Shown: positions 39,208-48,286 of the stretch, piece after piece
How the letters are laid out: every line of letters starts with the position of its first letter
How positions within the stretch are numbered: position 1 is the stretch's first letter
From: Cerrena zonata
Lineage: Eukaryota > Basidiomycota > Agaricomycetes > Polyporales > Cerrenaceae
Length of the DNA stretch: 64,000 nucleotides
NCBI GenBank assembly: GCA_038087015.1
Contig: JASBNA010000063.1
Span: 1-64,000, forward strand
Direction: 5' to 3'
Translations under genes and position numbers: made by a program
Notes under the pieces: model-generated
Told to the model about the DNA's origin: nothing
The model's database searches: none
Seen by the model: the letters and a program-made list of their open reading frames with translations, nothing else

Positions 39208-41289
39208 TCATACTTTTCTATCGGCGAAACTTTGGATGAAGCCAACTTCAGATTCTTCATATTCTTTAACTTCAACTGAAGAATCGTCGGTGATCAAGGT
39301 ATTTGCTTGGATCAATTGCTTACGAGGTAATTTTTTGTTTAAGACCACATCTCTGAAGCGATGGAATTCTTGAGTGACGTTGGTGATGTCATTGTAGTAA
39401 GCAACACCTTCGGTAACGTTTGCGGTGGTTTTGAATATGTGCAAGTTGTGTAAGAATTCACCCAAGGCATCGACAGCAGCAGTAGAGAGTTTGGACTCAT
39501 CAATGACAATTTCCAAATCATCGTACTTACCGTCATCGGTGAATTTCAAAGAGGCGACACCTGCGTTGTATAAAGTTTTGAAAATACCAAAACGGGCTTG
39601 CATGTGAGGTTGGCCCCATTTGGTAGATTTGGGATCCCAAAACTCAAGCCCAAGTAAACCTGCACGGGCCATTAAGAGGGTGGCAATAAATTGAACATCT
39701 TTTTGGTCATTTTCATCGGTTATACCAAAAATATTGAGCACTTCGGCTGGTTTTTTCAAGATTAAAAATAATGCCACTAATTCAGCTCTACATTCTTCGT
39801 AACTACCAGCAGTGTTACCAAATAAAGATCCCCAAGTCTCGGTGGACTTATAATAAGATTTTATTTCTGGATGTGAATCCTTATCGAAATTGAACTTACC
39901 AGAAGAAGTTTCCTGTAATAATTTACCAGTACCATGACCTAATAACTCGTGTAAACCAACTTGAACTTCAAAAGCATCATCCCTCCATTTACGGAATTTA
40001 TCTTGTAAAGATTCGTTAATGAAAGTGATTACTTCTTCACGTTTTGGCTTTTTTGGATTGGCTGATAACACGTTACCAAGAGAAACATTTTTGAAGCCAA
40101 CATTTAACCTAACATCGTCATAGTTAGGAATATTGATACCTGCTGGAACACCCGAACCAGCAAAAGTAAGAACTTCCAAACTGGTGAAATCAGGTGGGGT
40201 AAAAACGTCCTTTTCGTATAATTTATCCCAAGGTAAAAATTTAATTAAATTAGTAGCATTATTAACCAAATCACTAAATTTTGCAGTACGGTCTTGATTA
40301 ACCATGGCAACCAAACCTTCCCATTCACCTCTAACACCGGAAGGATCACGGTAGGTTTCAATAAACCCAATATTTGACTCGACTTGAGGTTTCAAATCCT
40401 TTACCCATTCAATTTGAGAATTTTTATGAGCATTCATGGAACCAGTTTCAAATGACTCGATATAATAACCAATTAATTTATGCTGGGTTTCATTGGAAAC
40501 ATATTTTTGAGCTTGTTTTAAGTTGGAAACAATTTCTTTAAATTCCTTTGAATGGTCACCAAATTTAAACAGGATTTTCAATCCTTTGGCTTCAATAGTT
40601 TCTGGATAATAATCAGTAGTATTAGAAGTCAATGCACTGGCAACATAAACAATGAATTCATTTTCGTTTTTCTTGAAAACCCTAGTGTTCTCAGGCATGA
40701 TTCCTTTATCAGCTAAAGCTGAATTAACTACTTCAACCTGTTCTTTAGTAATTGATGGTGAATCTGGATAATATGCAGATACGTGCCCATTTTCTGGCCA
40801 ACCCAATAAACCAACGCCAGTATCAAAAATAGCTTCACGAACTTTTGAGTAAAGCTTAGTGATTTCCTCACCACCGACTTTTTCGACTAAAGTATCGAGC
40901 TCTTCAATCTTCAACTTTGGTATAAACTTCTTATCACCAAAGGATTTATAGTTCCCCAAATTTGATAAGAATTGAGAAGCATATTCCAAATAATACGTAA
41001 CGGCATTCTGATTTTCGGGGAAATGTTTGCTCAATATAACTTCATAAGCTTCGTTGGATTCTGGGAAGTTCAATTGAGCATGAATCCCCAAGATTAACTC
41101 ATAAATATCTTCACTTTCTGGTGATACCGATCTCAAAACTGCCCTTGTACCCCAGTGAGAAGCTTTGGAAAGATAATGAGCATACAACTTGGCTTCCTTT
41201 GTAGGTAACTGCTCAAAGTGTTTCTTAGCAGATAACACAACAATTGGAGCTGCTGAATCAGCAAGGAAAGTGTTGGTGGAAATAGACAT
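39208..41289 (-). CDS. Dipeptidyl peptidase III
   Basis: A 693-residue M49 metallopeptidase. The family signatures are the six-residue zinc motif H447-E-L-L-G-H452 and the second motif E498-E-C-R-A-E503, whose E499 should be the third zinc ligand. The enzyme removes dipeptides from the N-termini of short peptides in the cytosol. Size equals the human and yeast enzymes (~711-737). No signal peptide is seen. It is orthologous to S. cerevisiae YOL057W. It is divergent from SWC5 with 132 bp between the two starts. Confidence 0.95.
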   Translation of the reverse strand: MSISTNTFLADSAAPIVVLSAKKHFEQLPTKEAKLYAHYLSKASHWGTRAVLRSVSPESEDIYELILGIHAQLNFPESNEAYEVILSKHFPENQNAVTYYLEYASQFLSNLGNYKSFGDKKFIPKLKIEELDTLVEKVGGEEITKLYSKVREAIFDTGVGLLGWPENGHVSAYYPDSPSITKEQVEVVNSALADKGIMPENTRVFKKNENEFIVYVASALTSNTTDYYPETIEAKGLKILFKFGDHSKEFKEIVSNLKQAQKYVSNETQHKLIGYYIESFETGSMNAHKNSQIEWVKDLKPQVESNIGFIETYRDPSGVRGEWEGLVAMVNQDRTAKFSDLVNNATNLIKFLPWDKLYEKDVFTPPDFTSLEVLTFAGSGVPAGINIPNYDDVRLNVGFKNVSLGNVLSANPKKPKREEVITFINESLQDKFRKWRDDAFEVQVGLHELLGHGTGKLLQETSSGKFNFDKDSHPEIKSYYKSTETWGSLFGNTAGSYEECRAELVALFLILKKPAEVLNIFGITDENDQKDVQFIATLLMARAGLLGLEFWDPKSTKWGQPHMQARFGIFKTLYNAGVASLKFTDDGKYDDLEIVIDESKLSTAAVDALGEFLHNLHIFKTTANVTEGVAYYNDITNVTQEFHRFRDVVLNKKLPRKQLIQANTLITDDSSVEVKEYEESEVGFIQSFADRKV

Positions 41290-41421
41290 GACTGGTTATA
41301 TAAAGAATATGGTGGTGTACTTTGATTTCTCTCCATATTTGACTTTTTTTTTCGCCTTCAACTAATCTCAAGGTTTAATACTGGGAAAAGGAAGCCACAT
41401 CTTTTCTATTGAAACAACACG

Positions 41422-42444
41422 ATGGACTTATCTAAGAAGGGTTCTCCAGTTACTGAGAGTGAGGCTCTGGTCAAGGAGTCTATCAAGCAGGAAAATGCGC
41501 TGACAGAAGACTCCAAGGTCCATGACAAACAGGGCGAAGAGGGTGACGGTGAAGAAGATGAAGACGAGGACGATGAAGAGGACGATGACTACGATCCAGA
41601 GGCCAAGCCAGCTAAAGAGGCAAACGAGGAAGAAGAAGAGAGCGAGGACGACGAACCCGAGCCCGACTATTCGGCTATTCAGTCTAGTGGTATCAGTGAA
41701 GTCAAGACCAGACATCAAAAACAATTAGAGAAAAGCGGTTTTGGTAGCACTAATAAGCGTGCCCAGTATCAGCAAATGAATGGATATTTGCAGGATGAAA
41801 GCCATGTGGATGTGGATTCTCTATTTGAAGATTTGAAACGTAGAAGCAACGATCCTAGTCTACGAGAACGGGAAGAATATTCAAATCACGATACTCCAGA
41901 AGTGACCCAGGAACAAGAAAACAGGACCGAATCTACCGAGCAGACTGATTTGGGCCCCCAGAAAATCAAAATCCAAACCTCCTATACTTTTGCTGGGAAA
42001 TTAATTACAGAATCCAAGCTTGTTGATGCAGATTCCGCAGAGGCCAAGGCGTACTTAAACTCGACCAACGGACTCACTGCTGCCGAAACCGAGGACCAGA
42101 CCAAGACTCGCTCGTATGTGACTGTTATTCGAGAAGTTCCAGGAACCAAAGAGCAAGTTCCTTTACGGATTAAATTGAAAAGACCTTCATTGATTGATAA
42201 ATTTCTTTCAAGCTACAATAACAAACGCCAAAAACTATCGACCTTGGAGAAATCCAGGTTGGACTGGGCCAGTTTTGTGGATCAACGTAAGCTTCAAGAT
42301 GACCTCAAGCTCCATAACAAAGCGGGTTATCTTGATAAACAGGAATTCTTGGGCAGATTGGATGCCAAACGAGATGAACAGTACGTTAAGGCCAGAGAAG
42401 AGGACCGCAAACGCCAATGGCAGCTCCAGCAACAGTCGCTATGA
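41422..42444 (+). CDS. SWC5: Swc5, SWR1 chromatin-remodelling subunit
   Basis: A 340-residue protein with a very acidic N-terminal half (DEDEDDEEDDDYDPE near residues 45-60) and a C-terminal BCNT/CFDP1 domain (~255-335) containing SRLDWASFVD and GYLDKQEFLGR. Swc5 is needed for SWR1 to exchange H2A for H2A.Z in nucleosomes; the acidic DEF/Y region contacts H2A-H2B and the BCNT domain engages the nucleosome. Length is near S. cerevisiae Swc5 (303). The GC content appears slightly higher than in neighbouring genes, probably through Asp/Glu and Ala codons. Start is the first ATG. Confidence 0.9.
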   Translation: MDLSKKGSPVTESEALVKESIKQENALTEDSKVHDKQGEEGDGEEDEDEDDEEDDDYDPEAKPAKEANEEEEESEDDEPEPDYSAIQSSGISEVKTRHQKQLEKSGFGSTNKRAQYQQMNGYLQDESHVDVDSLFEDLKRRSNDPSLREREEYSNHDTPEVTQEQENRTESTEQTDLGPQKIKIQTSYTFAGKLITESKLVDADSAEAKAYLNSTNGLTAAETEDQTKTRSYVTVIREVPGTKEQVPLRIKLKRPSLIDKFLSSYNNKRQKLSTLEKSRLDWASFVDQRKLQDDLKLHNKAGYLDKQEFLGRLDAKRDEQYVKAREEDRKRQWQLQQQSL

Positions 42445-42801
42445 TCCTTGTATTATAAATGTATAGTAAATGTATAAAATGTATGGGAAATGGATAAATT
42501 ATATAGTAAAATAGCGATCGTGTGAGTACCAGTGATTGTTTAAAGGAAGCTTTTCGACTAAACTAACAAAAAAATGAGGAATTGGTGGATTAAAGAAAAA
42601 ATTTTCTTTTTGAAAGAACCAAAACAAAAAGCTTTCGAGAAACAATTACGATACAAGACGACGTGTTCCAATTGGAGTAACCAATACCAATCAAGACGTT
42701 GAAAGAGTTAATTTTGAATCTCTTCGCCTTTCCTTTTTTCCCTCTCTTTCCCTTTTCTCTTTCCTCTATCTTCTTTTTTATTTGGAGATCAAAGGCCAAA
42801 G
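42445..42801. other. Intergenic, PBP2-like promoter and leader
   Basis: Degenerate AAATGTATA repeats lie at about 42457-42510, downstream of SWC5. A ~60-base pyrimidine-rich stretch (about 42719-42780) lies directly before the KH-protein ATG and is probably its 5' UTR. Confidence 0.45.
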
Positions 42802-44226
42802 ATGTCTAAAAGTAATATTTTAAAACGTAAAAATGATGAATCAGAATCTACTGACAATGATCAGCTAAATAAAAGAATTGCCTTGGATAGTGAACAGTTA
42901 GATTTGACTGATAAACAAGAAGAAGATGCTCAAACTGCTCCAGCTATTAATACAGATACTACAAATACCGATATAACTAGTAATAACACTAATAATACTA
43001 ATAATCTGGTAGAAGATATTGAGACTGATACTCCTTCCAATTCCGATGAAAGCAAGTTTGTTTCTAAGCCAGTCTCTAATCATCGAGAAAAAGATGATCC
43101 AACCTATGTTGCATTTAGAATGTATTGTCCAGTTAAAGAAGCTAGTGTTATAGTTGGTAAAAAGGGTGATACTATTAATCATATCAGAGAGAAAGCTAAT
43201 GTAAGAATTAATGTTAGCGATAATTTGAAAAATATTCCAGAAAGAGTTGTTTCAGTTAGGGGTCCTGCTGAAAACGTTGCTAAAGCTTTTGGTTTAATTA
43301 CAAGAACTATTTTAGAAGAACCAGAAGATGAACCTGCATCTTATTCTTCTAAACAATTTGATTTAAAGCTTTTGATTCCTCACCCAATGGTTGGTTATAT
43401 CATTGGTAAACAAGGTACCAAATTTAGAGAAATTGAAGAAAATTCTGCTGCTAAATTGAAAGCTGCGGAACAACCTTTACCTTTTTCTACCGATAGAATC
43501 TTATCTATTACTGGGGTTGGTGACGCAATTCATATCGCCATCTATTACATTTCTCAAGTTATATTAGAGCATAAAGATTGCTTAAAGAAGAATAAAGTCA
43601 TTTTTTACAATCCAGCCAATTATCGTCAACCCGCTCTTAATGGTATGTTAATGAGTCCTCAAAATAATATGATGGTTATGGGTGGCTCTCCTGCTGCTGC
43701 TTCTACTAATCCTCTCACAATGCAAAACGTGGTTAAAGATAATACTCCAAATCCTTACCAAGTTGCAAAACAACCTTACAATTTCCAAATGATGTTCCAA
43801 CCTTCTATTCATCCTCAACAAGCTTATGGTGCCCCAGTCGCTCCTACTCCTTCTGGTCTTGCTATTCCTCCTCAAAATCAATACACTGATGAACATGGTA
43901 ATACTATCGTTGGTGACATCATAACTCATGCTCCTAATCCAGTTCCTGGTCAACCTGATAAATTTAATGAAGATATTTTTGTTGCTAATACTAATATTGG
44001 TTCGGTCATTGGTAAAGGTGGTAATAATATCAAACAAATTCGTGAAAATAGTGGCTGCTCTTATGTCAAAATTGAACCAGATCAAAACCAATCCATTATG
44101 CTTGGTGGTAAAGGTTTAGTTAATATCAGAAAATTAACTTTAACCGGTAACCTCAACGCAATTCAAACTGCCATTTACTTGATAAATCAGAGAATCAGCG
44201 CAGATAAAGAAAGGAACAGTGTTTAA
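42802..44226 (+). CDS. PBP2: Three-KH-domain RNA-binding protein, PBP2-like
   Basis: A 474-residue RNA-binding protein with three type-I KH domains: GKKG at 119-122, GKQG at 202-205 and GKGG at 404-407. A Ser/Asn/Thr-rich N-terminus and a Pro/Gln/Asn-rich linker (~285-385) are presumably disordered. KH1 (CPVKEASVIVGKKG, then NIPERVVSVRG) and KH2 (LLIPHPMVGYIIGKQG, then REIEENSAAKLKA) match the S. cerevisiae Pbp2 pattern better than Hek2/Khd1. Pbp2 is an hnRNP-K-like protein that interacts with Pab1-associated factors; its RNA targets are little known. The CT-rich leader upstream may be regulatory. Confidence 0.8.
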   Translation: MSKSNILKRKNDESESTDNDQLNKRIALDSEQLDLTDKQEEDAQTAPAINTDTTNTDITSNNTNNTNNLVEDIETDTPSNSDESKFVSKPVSNHREKDDPTYVAFRMYCPVKEASVIVGKKGDTINHIREKANVRINVSDNLKNIPERVVSVRGPAENVAKAFGLITRTILEEPEDEPASYSSKQFDLKLLIPHPMVGYIIGKQGTKFREIEENSAAKLKAAEQPLPFSTDRILSITGVGDAIHIAIYYISQVILEHKDCLKKNKVIFYNPANYRQPALNGMLMSPQNNMMVMGGSPAAASTNPLTMQNVVKDNTPNPYQVAKQPYNFQMMFQPSIHPQQAYGAPVAPTPSGLAIPPQNQYTDEHGNTIVGDIITHAPNPVPGQPDKFNEDIFVANTNIGSVIGKGGNNIKQIRENSGCSYVKIEPDQNQSIMLGGKGLVNIRKLTLTGNLNAIQTAIYLINQRISADKERNSV

Positions 44227-44663
44227 TCTTATTTGCATTCCTCAGATTATATGTTAAATGTCTAACGCATGATTCTTCCTTCTTCTTTTCGACTTCTTTA
44301 TTTTGTTTTAGTAACTCCCAGTGTACACGATTTAGTGGTGCATGTCCATTTTATACCTTTTTTTTTTTTTTGCAACTTTTGCTTTTCGTTTGTTTATAAT
44401 AAAATATGTACTTCTGAATATTCTACTTTCTTCTTCCCTTCTCATTTCTGTATTATTATCACTTGTACTTTATACTTCTTCAATTCTCCATTCCCCTGCA
44501 TTTCCTGGTACTTTTTTTTTTTACTTTTTTTTTTCTTTTGCCCTATTTTCACTTACTTTGATAAAGGAGGTGAGCTACTCGTTGTTGTCTTACCGAATCT
44601 TTCCATATAAAATACATAGAGAAAAAAAAAAAAGAAGAACGAATGCAAAAACTATCTCAATGT
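44227..44663. other. Intergenic, convergent 3' ends
   Basis: T-rich plus strand with several T runs, between the convergent PBP2-like and OPT-type genes. Long open frames here are T-rich low-complexity sequence, not genes. Confidence 0.5.
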
Positions 44664-46691
44664 CTAAAAATGCTTTATGTTTAAGCTGGTTAAAAGCATG
44701 GTAAAACCACTTAACAAACCCTCACCTAAAACTAAACCACTACTTATAATAATCATCTTAATTTTATCATCATGCTTGTTGTATTTTAACCAAAGGTATG
44801 CAGCAAGACCACCGATAAATCTAGCGAGAGTGAAATTTGGTGTATTGTAAATACCAATACCAACGGCAACACCATTAGGTAAGTAGATTAAGTATTTGTG
44901 GTATTTACTTGTAACAGGACAGGAATTCTTAATCAAAGAAATGATTGCAAAAAAGATACCAAATGCAATTGAAAATTCAAAAGCTCTTGGGGGCAATCCT
45001 TCACCAGTCACCAATCTTGAGCAATCGATCCAAATGATAGCAGTTGGGATACGGAATAGATTGTTTGGGATATCGTAAACAATGTTGTAAACTTTATACA
45101 TAACGCTACTCAAAACGACTGAATATAATGTTCCAATCATTTGCGCAACAAATTGAGCTTTTGGCGAAGCTCCAATTAAATGCCCCGTTTTCAAATCTTG
45201 CATTAGATCCCCAGCTTGTTGAGCACCAGCTTCAGCGATTCCCCCAGCTACTAAGTTTATAAGAATTTTAGCCGGGTGAGAAGAAGGGATTATAAGAGCG
45301 AAAACCAATTGAGAGAGCTTACCAATACCACTAACTGGGTTTAAATCTGTTTCGCCTAATGCCCTAACTCCAAGAATAGAAAAAAGAAGTGCTAATATGA
45401 TAGCAATTGCAGTGGCATAATAAGGTACAATGGAACCAAAGACCAATCTAACTGAAATCAAACAAATTATTGATGAAAAAGCCAAGCCGATCACTGTAGT
45501 TTTATAACTAACTAAATGATTTTCCTCAACATCAGCTAAGTCAATAGGTCTAGCTTGGCGCTCTAAATCATATTTTTTCATATTATGAATCACATTTTTA
45601 ATTGATTTATAGGAAACTACCCCGAATGATACAAGGGAGTCACTGATCATGACACTTAAACTTAACCATAAGATCCAGCCTTGGCCTCCATTGATCCAAT
45701 CATTTATATCTCCCGGAGCCCAACCAATTTTTTTGACAAAAGGAGCCAAGACCCCCCACCCTAGAAAGGCACCAAAAAGCATGTAAGAAACGGTGGGTAA
45801 ACCCATGATTATACCTTGACCTATATACGCAGGAGAAGGTTGAAAGCTCCATTGATATTTGTCAGCAGCAATAGAGCCAAAGAGTGGGATATTCTTCAAA
45901 ATAGGAAAGAAGTATGATAAAAGAGTGTAGGTTGCTGATATGCTGAAAGTATAAATGAGTGAGTTGATATTAGATTTATAAGTATCATCGTTGGAATGAT
46001 CTTCCGGGTCTATACTTCTATGAACAGGTTGTAAAACGGGAGATTCAATTCTTATCAAGTCGTTAGTATCATCATTAGATTTGGAGTCTTCATAAACTTC
46101 ACTACCGTGTAATACCGATATAAGGGTAGCGGTAGCTCTACCAGAAGGGAAAGGTAATTTTTCCTTAATTATAACTTGTTTTCTTAATGGAATAGCGAAA
46201 AACACCCCAAATAAAGCAAGACCAAAAGACCAAGTAATCAATTGGGATAAAGAAAGGCTAATTTTACTTCCACTACCGCTTTCATCTGCAGCTAAGAATT
46301 TTTCAATTGCAGGTATAATCCCAATTAGCCCGTACGCTAAAGGACCTGTTCCAACAGCCACTGCGATACTTTGGATATATACATTTTCAACATCAGTAAA
46401 GTTTTTAGCAAACGGAGAAATCTTGAAAATGGTAAAACCGAGCAATGCCGACGGTAACGACATCATTGAAACCCAACCAGTTTGAAGACCAAATTGGAAA
46501 TTTGAGATCAAGACAACAGAGCCAATCATAAGACCTGCTATAGTGGCTCTGAAAGTAATTTGAGGAAGATTAAGTTTATCTTCCCAGAGAAGGGTATTAT
46601 TATTGGCAACATCAACCTCATTATTTAAATCAGTATGGTACTGCAGTTTGGGTAGGAGGTGGTCATTTTCACCAGCAGACATGGAGCTCAT
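44664..46691 (-). CDS. OPT-superfamily transporter, YGL114W type
   Basis: A 675-residue membrane protein with about 14-16 hydrophobic segments. It belongs to the OPT superfamily's yellow-stripe-like branch: GSVVLISNFQFGLQTGW in TM1-2, FPSGRATATLISVLHG, and GETDLNPVSGIGKL are branch motifs. It resembles S. cerevisiae YGL114W (725 residues), whose substrate is not known; plant YSL relatives carry metal-nicotianamine complexes. The start is the ATG at 46691; the next Met is at 46682 and both are possible. Frame is open further upstream without an ATG. This is a different OPT branch from the peptide carrier at 4557. Confidence 0.88.
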   Translation of the reverse strand: MSSMSAGENDHLLPKLQYHTDLNNEVDVANNNTLLWEDKLNLPQITFRATIAGLMIGSVVLISNFQFGLQTGWVSMMSLPSALLGFTIFKISPFAKNFTDVENVYIQSIAVAVGTGPLAYGLIGIIPAIEKFLAADESGSGSKISLSLSQLITWSFGLALFGVFFAIPLRKQVIIKEKLPFPSGRATATLISVLHGSEVYEDSKSNDDTNDLIRIESPVLQPVHRSIDPEDHSNDDTYKSNINSLIYTFSISATYTLLSYFFPILKNIPLFGSIAADKYQWSFQPSPAYIGQGIIMGLPTVSYMLFGAFLGWGVLAPFVKKIGWAPGDINDWINGGQGWILWLSLSVMISDSLVSFGVVSYKSIKNVIHNMKKYDLERQARPIDLADVEENHLVSYKTTVIGLAFSSIICLISVRLVFGSIVPYYATAIAIILALLFSILGVRALGETDLNPVSGIGKLSQLVFALIIPSSHPAKILINLVAGGIAEAGAQQAGDLMQDLKTGHLIGASPKAQFVAQMIGTLYSVVLSSVMYKVYNIVYDIPNNLFRIPTAIIWIDCSRLVTGEGLPPRAFEFSIAFGIFFAIISLIKNSCPVTSKYHKYLIYLPNGVAVGIGIYNTPNFTLARFIGGLAAYLWLKYNKHDDKIKMIIISSGLVLGEGLLSGFTMLLTSLNIKHF

Positions 46692-46961
46692 CTTCGAAAA
46701 TAAAGCTAGGGGCGACCAGGTAGGGATCAGGAGAGAAAAGCTGACTATTAAAATCAACGAAAACTGTGGGTTATTTGATCTTTTTATTAATAATTCCGTT
46801 ACTGATAAACTGCGATGCGTATTTAGTAAGCGCTTTTTCTACTATGGGTGTACGGCTGTTGTTCCGGATGATATAACTAAAACAGGAAAAGCCAATCGAC
46901 TACTAACAATTAATTATCGTTTATAGAGAATATCATTATGGAAAAATACATAAGAGAGGGT

Positions 46962-47981
46962 TTAATCTTCACCAAAGAGAATATATTGTAAGATGTCACT
47001 TAAAGTGATGACGGAAATCAATTTACCTTCATCATCCACCACGAATAATCGATGCAAACGAGACTTTCTAATAGTATCCATGATGGTACTAAGACGATCG
47101 TTTAAAGTACAAGTATGGACCCCTTCGAAATCTTCTGGTCTTCTTAATAAGGCGTCACCAACACTGAGGTCCAAATCGGTATACATTCCACCTTTCACTA
47201 GAGCCAATACATCGACGGCTTCATAGACGTTAATTAATTTACCTTGATCGTCAATGATTGGGACCGAACTAACTGATTTATGAGCCAATAAATGAATCAC
47301 TTCGATAACTGGAGTATTCATGGTACAAGTAGAAATATCTTTGATAGTACCTAGACTGATTAAATCTTTAATTGGTTTTAATAACATTTTAGTTTCTTTA
47401 CAATTTAATGCAACAAATTTCAAGATTCTATATTGAGTTAAAACACTAACCACAATTTCACGATGGGTTTTTTCATCTTCATCAATCAAGGGAATTCTTC
47501 TTGCCTTGGAATCCAACATTTTAACACAAGCTTCATATAATGATTTAAAAGGATGAATCGAAGCAGTTTCAATTGGATCCACCCCAATTGCCTTTTCAAT
47601 ATCGCGTAATCCATCTAAAGTAAGTTGGTCAACCAATTCAAATTTCTCTGGGAACTGGAAGTAGTACTGGATAACATTAATAAAATCACTCAGAGTTAAT
47701 AACCCGGCAAATCTCGAGGTTTTATTATTCCATAATGGTGCACTAACAATATTATTTTGTAATAAAATATTTAATGATTTCTTCACCAATAAAGAAGTAT
47801 CCAAAACCACCAAACGGTAACTGACCGGCAAAACGTCGTACGACGTTTTACTTTGAAGGAAAAGCCTTATGGCCTTGATTCCAATCTTCTGATCGTGTTC
47901 AATTTGCTCGGGTGATAACGATTCAATGTAATCGTTGGGTGTTGATGAACTTGGGGCAACTGCCATTTCAGTGTCGGCCAT
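46962..47981 (-). CDS. SNF4: AMPK/Snf1 gamma subunit
   Basis: A 339-residue protein with four CBS domains and no long N-terminal tail, orthologous to S. cerevisiae Snf4 (322). Conserved blocks include SKTSYDVLPVSYRLVVLDTS, RFAGLLT-x-SDFINVIQYYF, RIPLIDEDEKTHREIVV and VSSVPIIDDQGKLINVYEAVDVL. Snf4 binds the Snf1 kinase and a beta subunit and transmits low-glucose/ADP status, enabling use of alternative carbon. Codon 97 is CTG where S. cerevisiae has Thr, in line with CUG read as Ser. The first ATG was chosen. Confidence 0.97.
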   Translation of the reverse strand: MADTEMAVAPSSSTPNDYIESLSPEQIEHDQKIGIKAIRLFLQSKTSYDVLPVSYRLVVLDTSLLVKKSLNILLQNNIVSAPLWNNKTSRFAGLLTLSDFINVIQYYFQFPEKFELVDQLTLDGLRDIEKAIGVDPIETASIHPFKSLYEACVKMLDSKARRIPLIDEDEKTHREIVVSVLTQYRILKFVALNCKETKMLLKPIKDLISLGTIKDISTCTMNTPVIEVIHLLAHKSVSSVPIIDDQGKLINVYEAVDVLALVKGGMYTDLDLSVGDALLRRPEDFEGVHTCTLNDRLSTIMDTIRKSRLHRLFVVDDEGKLISVITLSDILQYILFGED

Positions 47982-48286
47982 CTTGCTGTATCACTATTGC
48001 TCGTGTATCTGTGTCTAGTCTATAGAAATGTTTATTGAATGGGAATTCGACCTTGAAACTATATATGTTAATGGTATACCAATGGCTAACCTCTAAGATT
48101 AAGATTGCCCATTCCTCGTTTTTCTGCTCTGTTTTTTTTACCTAAACCTTTTTTCGCTTTGTCTGCCTTTTTTTTTTTTTTTTTTTGGTTTTGTTTGCAG
48201 TGGGGTAATTAACTACCAGAACCCTAGTGTGTGGTGTACGGGTTTTGAATTAATGTATTTTGCAACCAGGCTATATAAGTATATAA
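47982..48286. other. Intergenic, SNF4 promoter
   Basis: Contains a 19-base T run (48168-48186) and the 3' end of the zinc-cluster gene. Both flanking genes are on the minus strand. No other feature seen. Confidence 0.45.
48168..48186. repeat. Poly(dT) tract, 19 bases
   Basis: T run about 190-205 bp upstream of the SNF4 ATG. Confidence 0.7.
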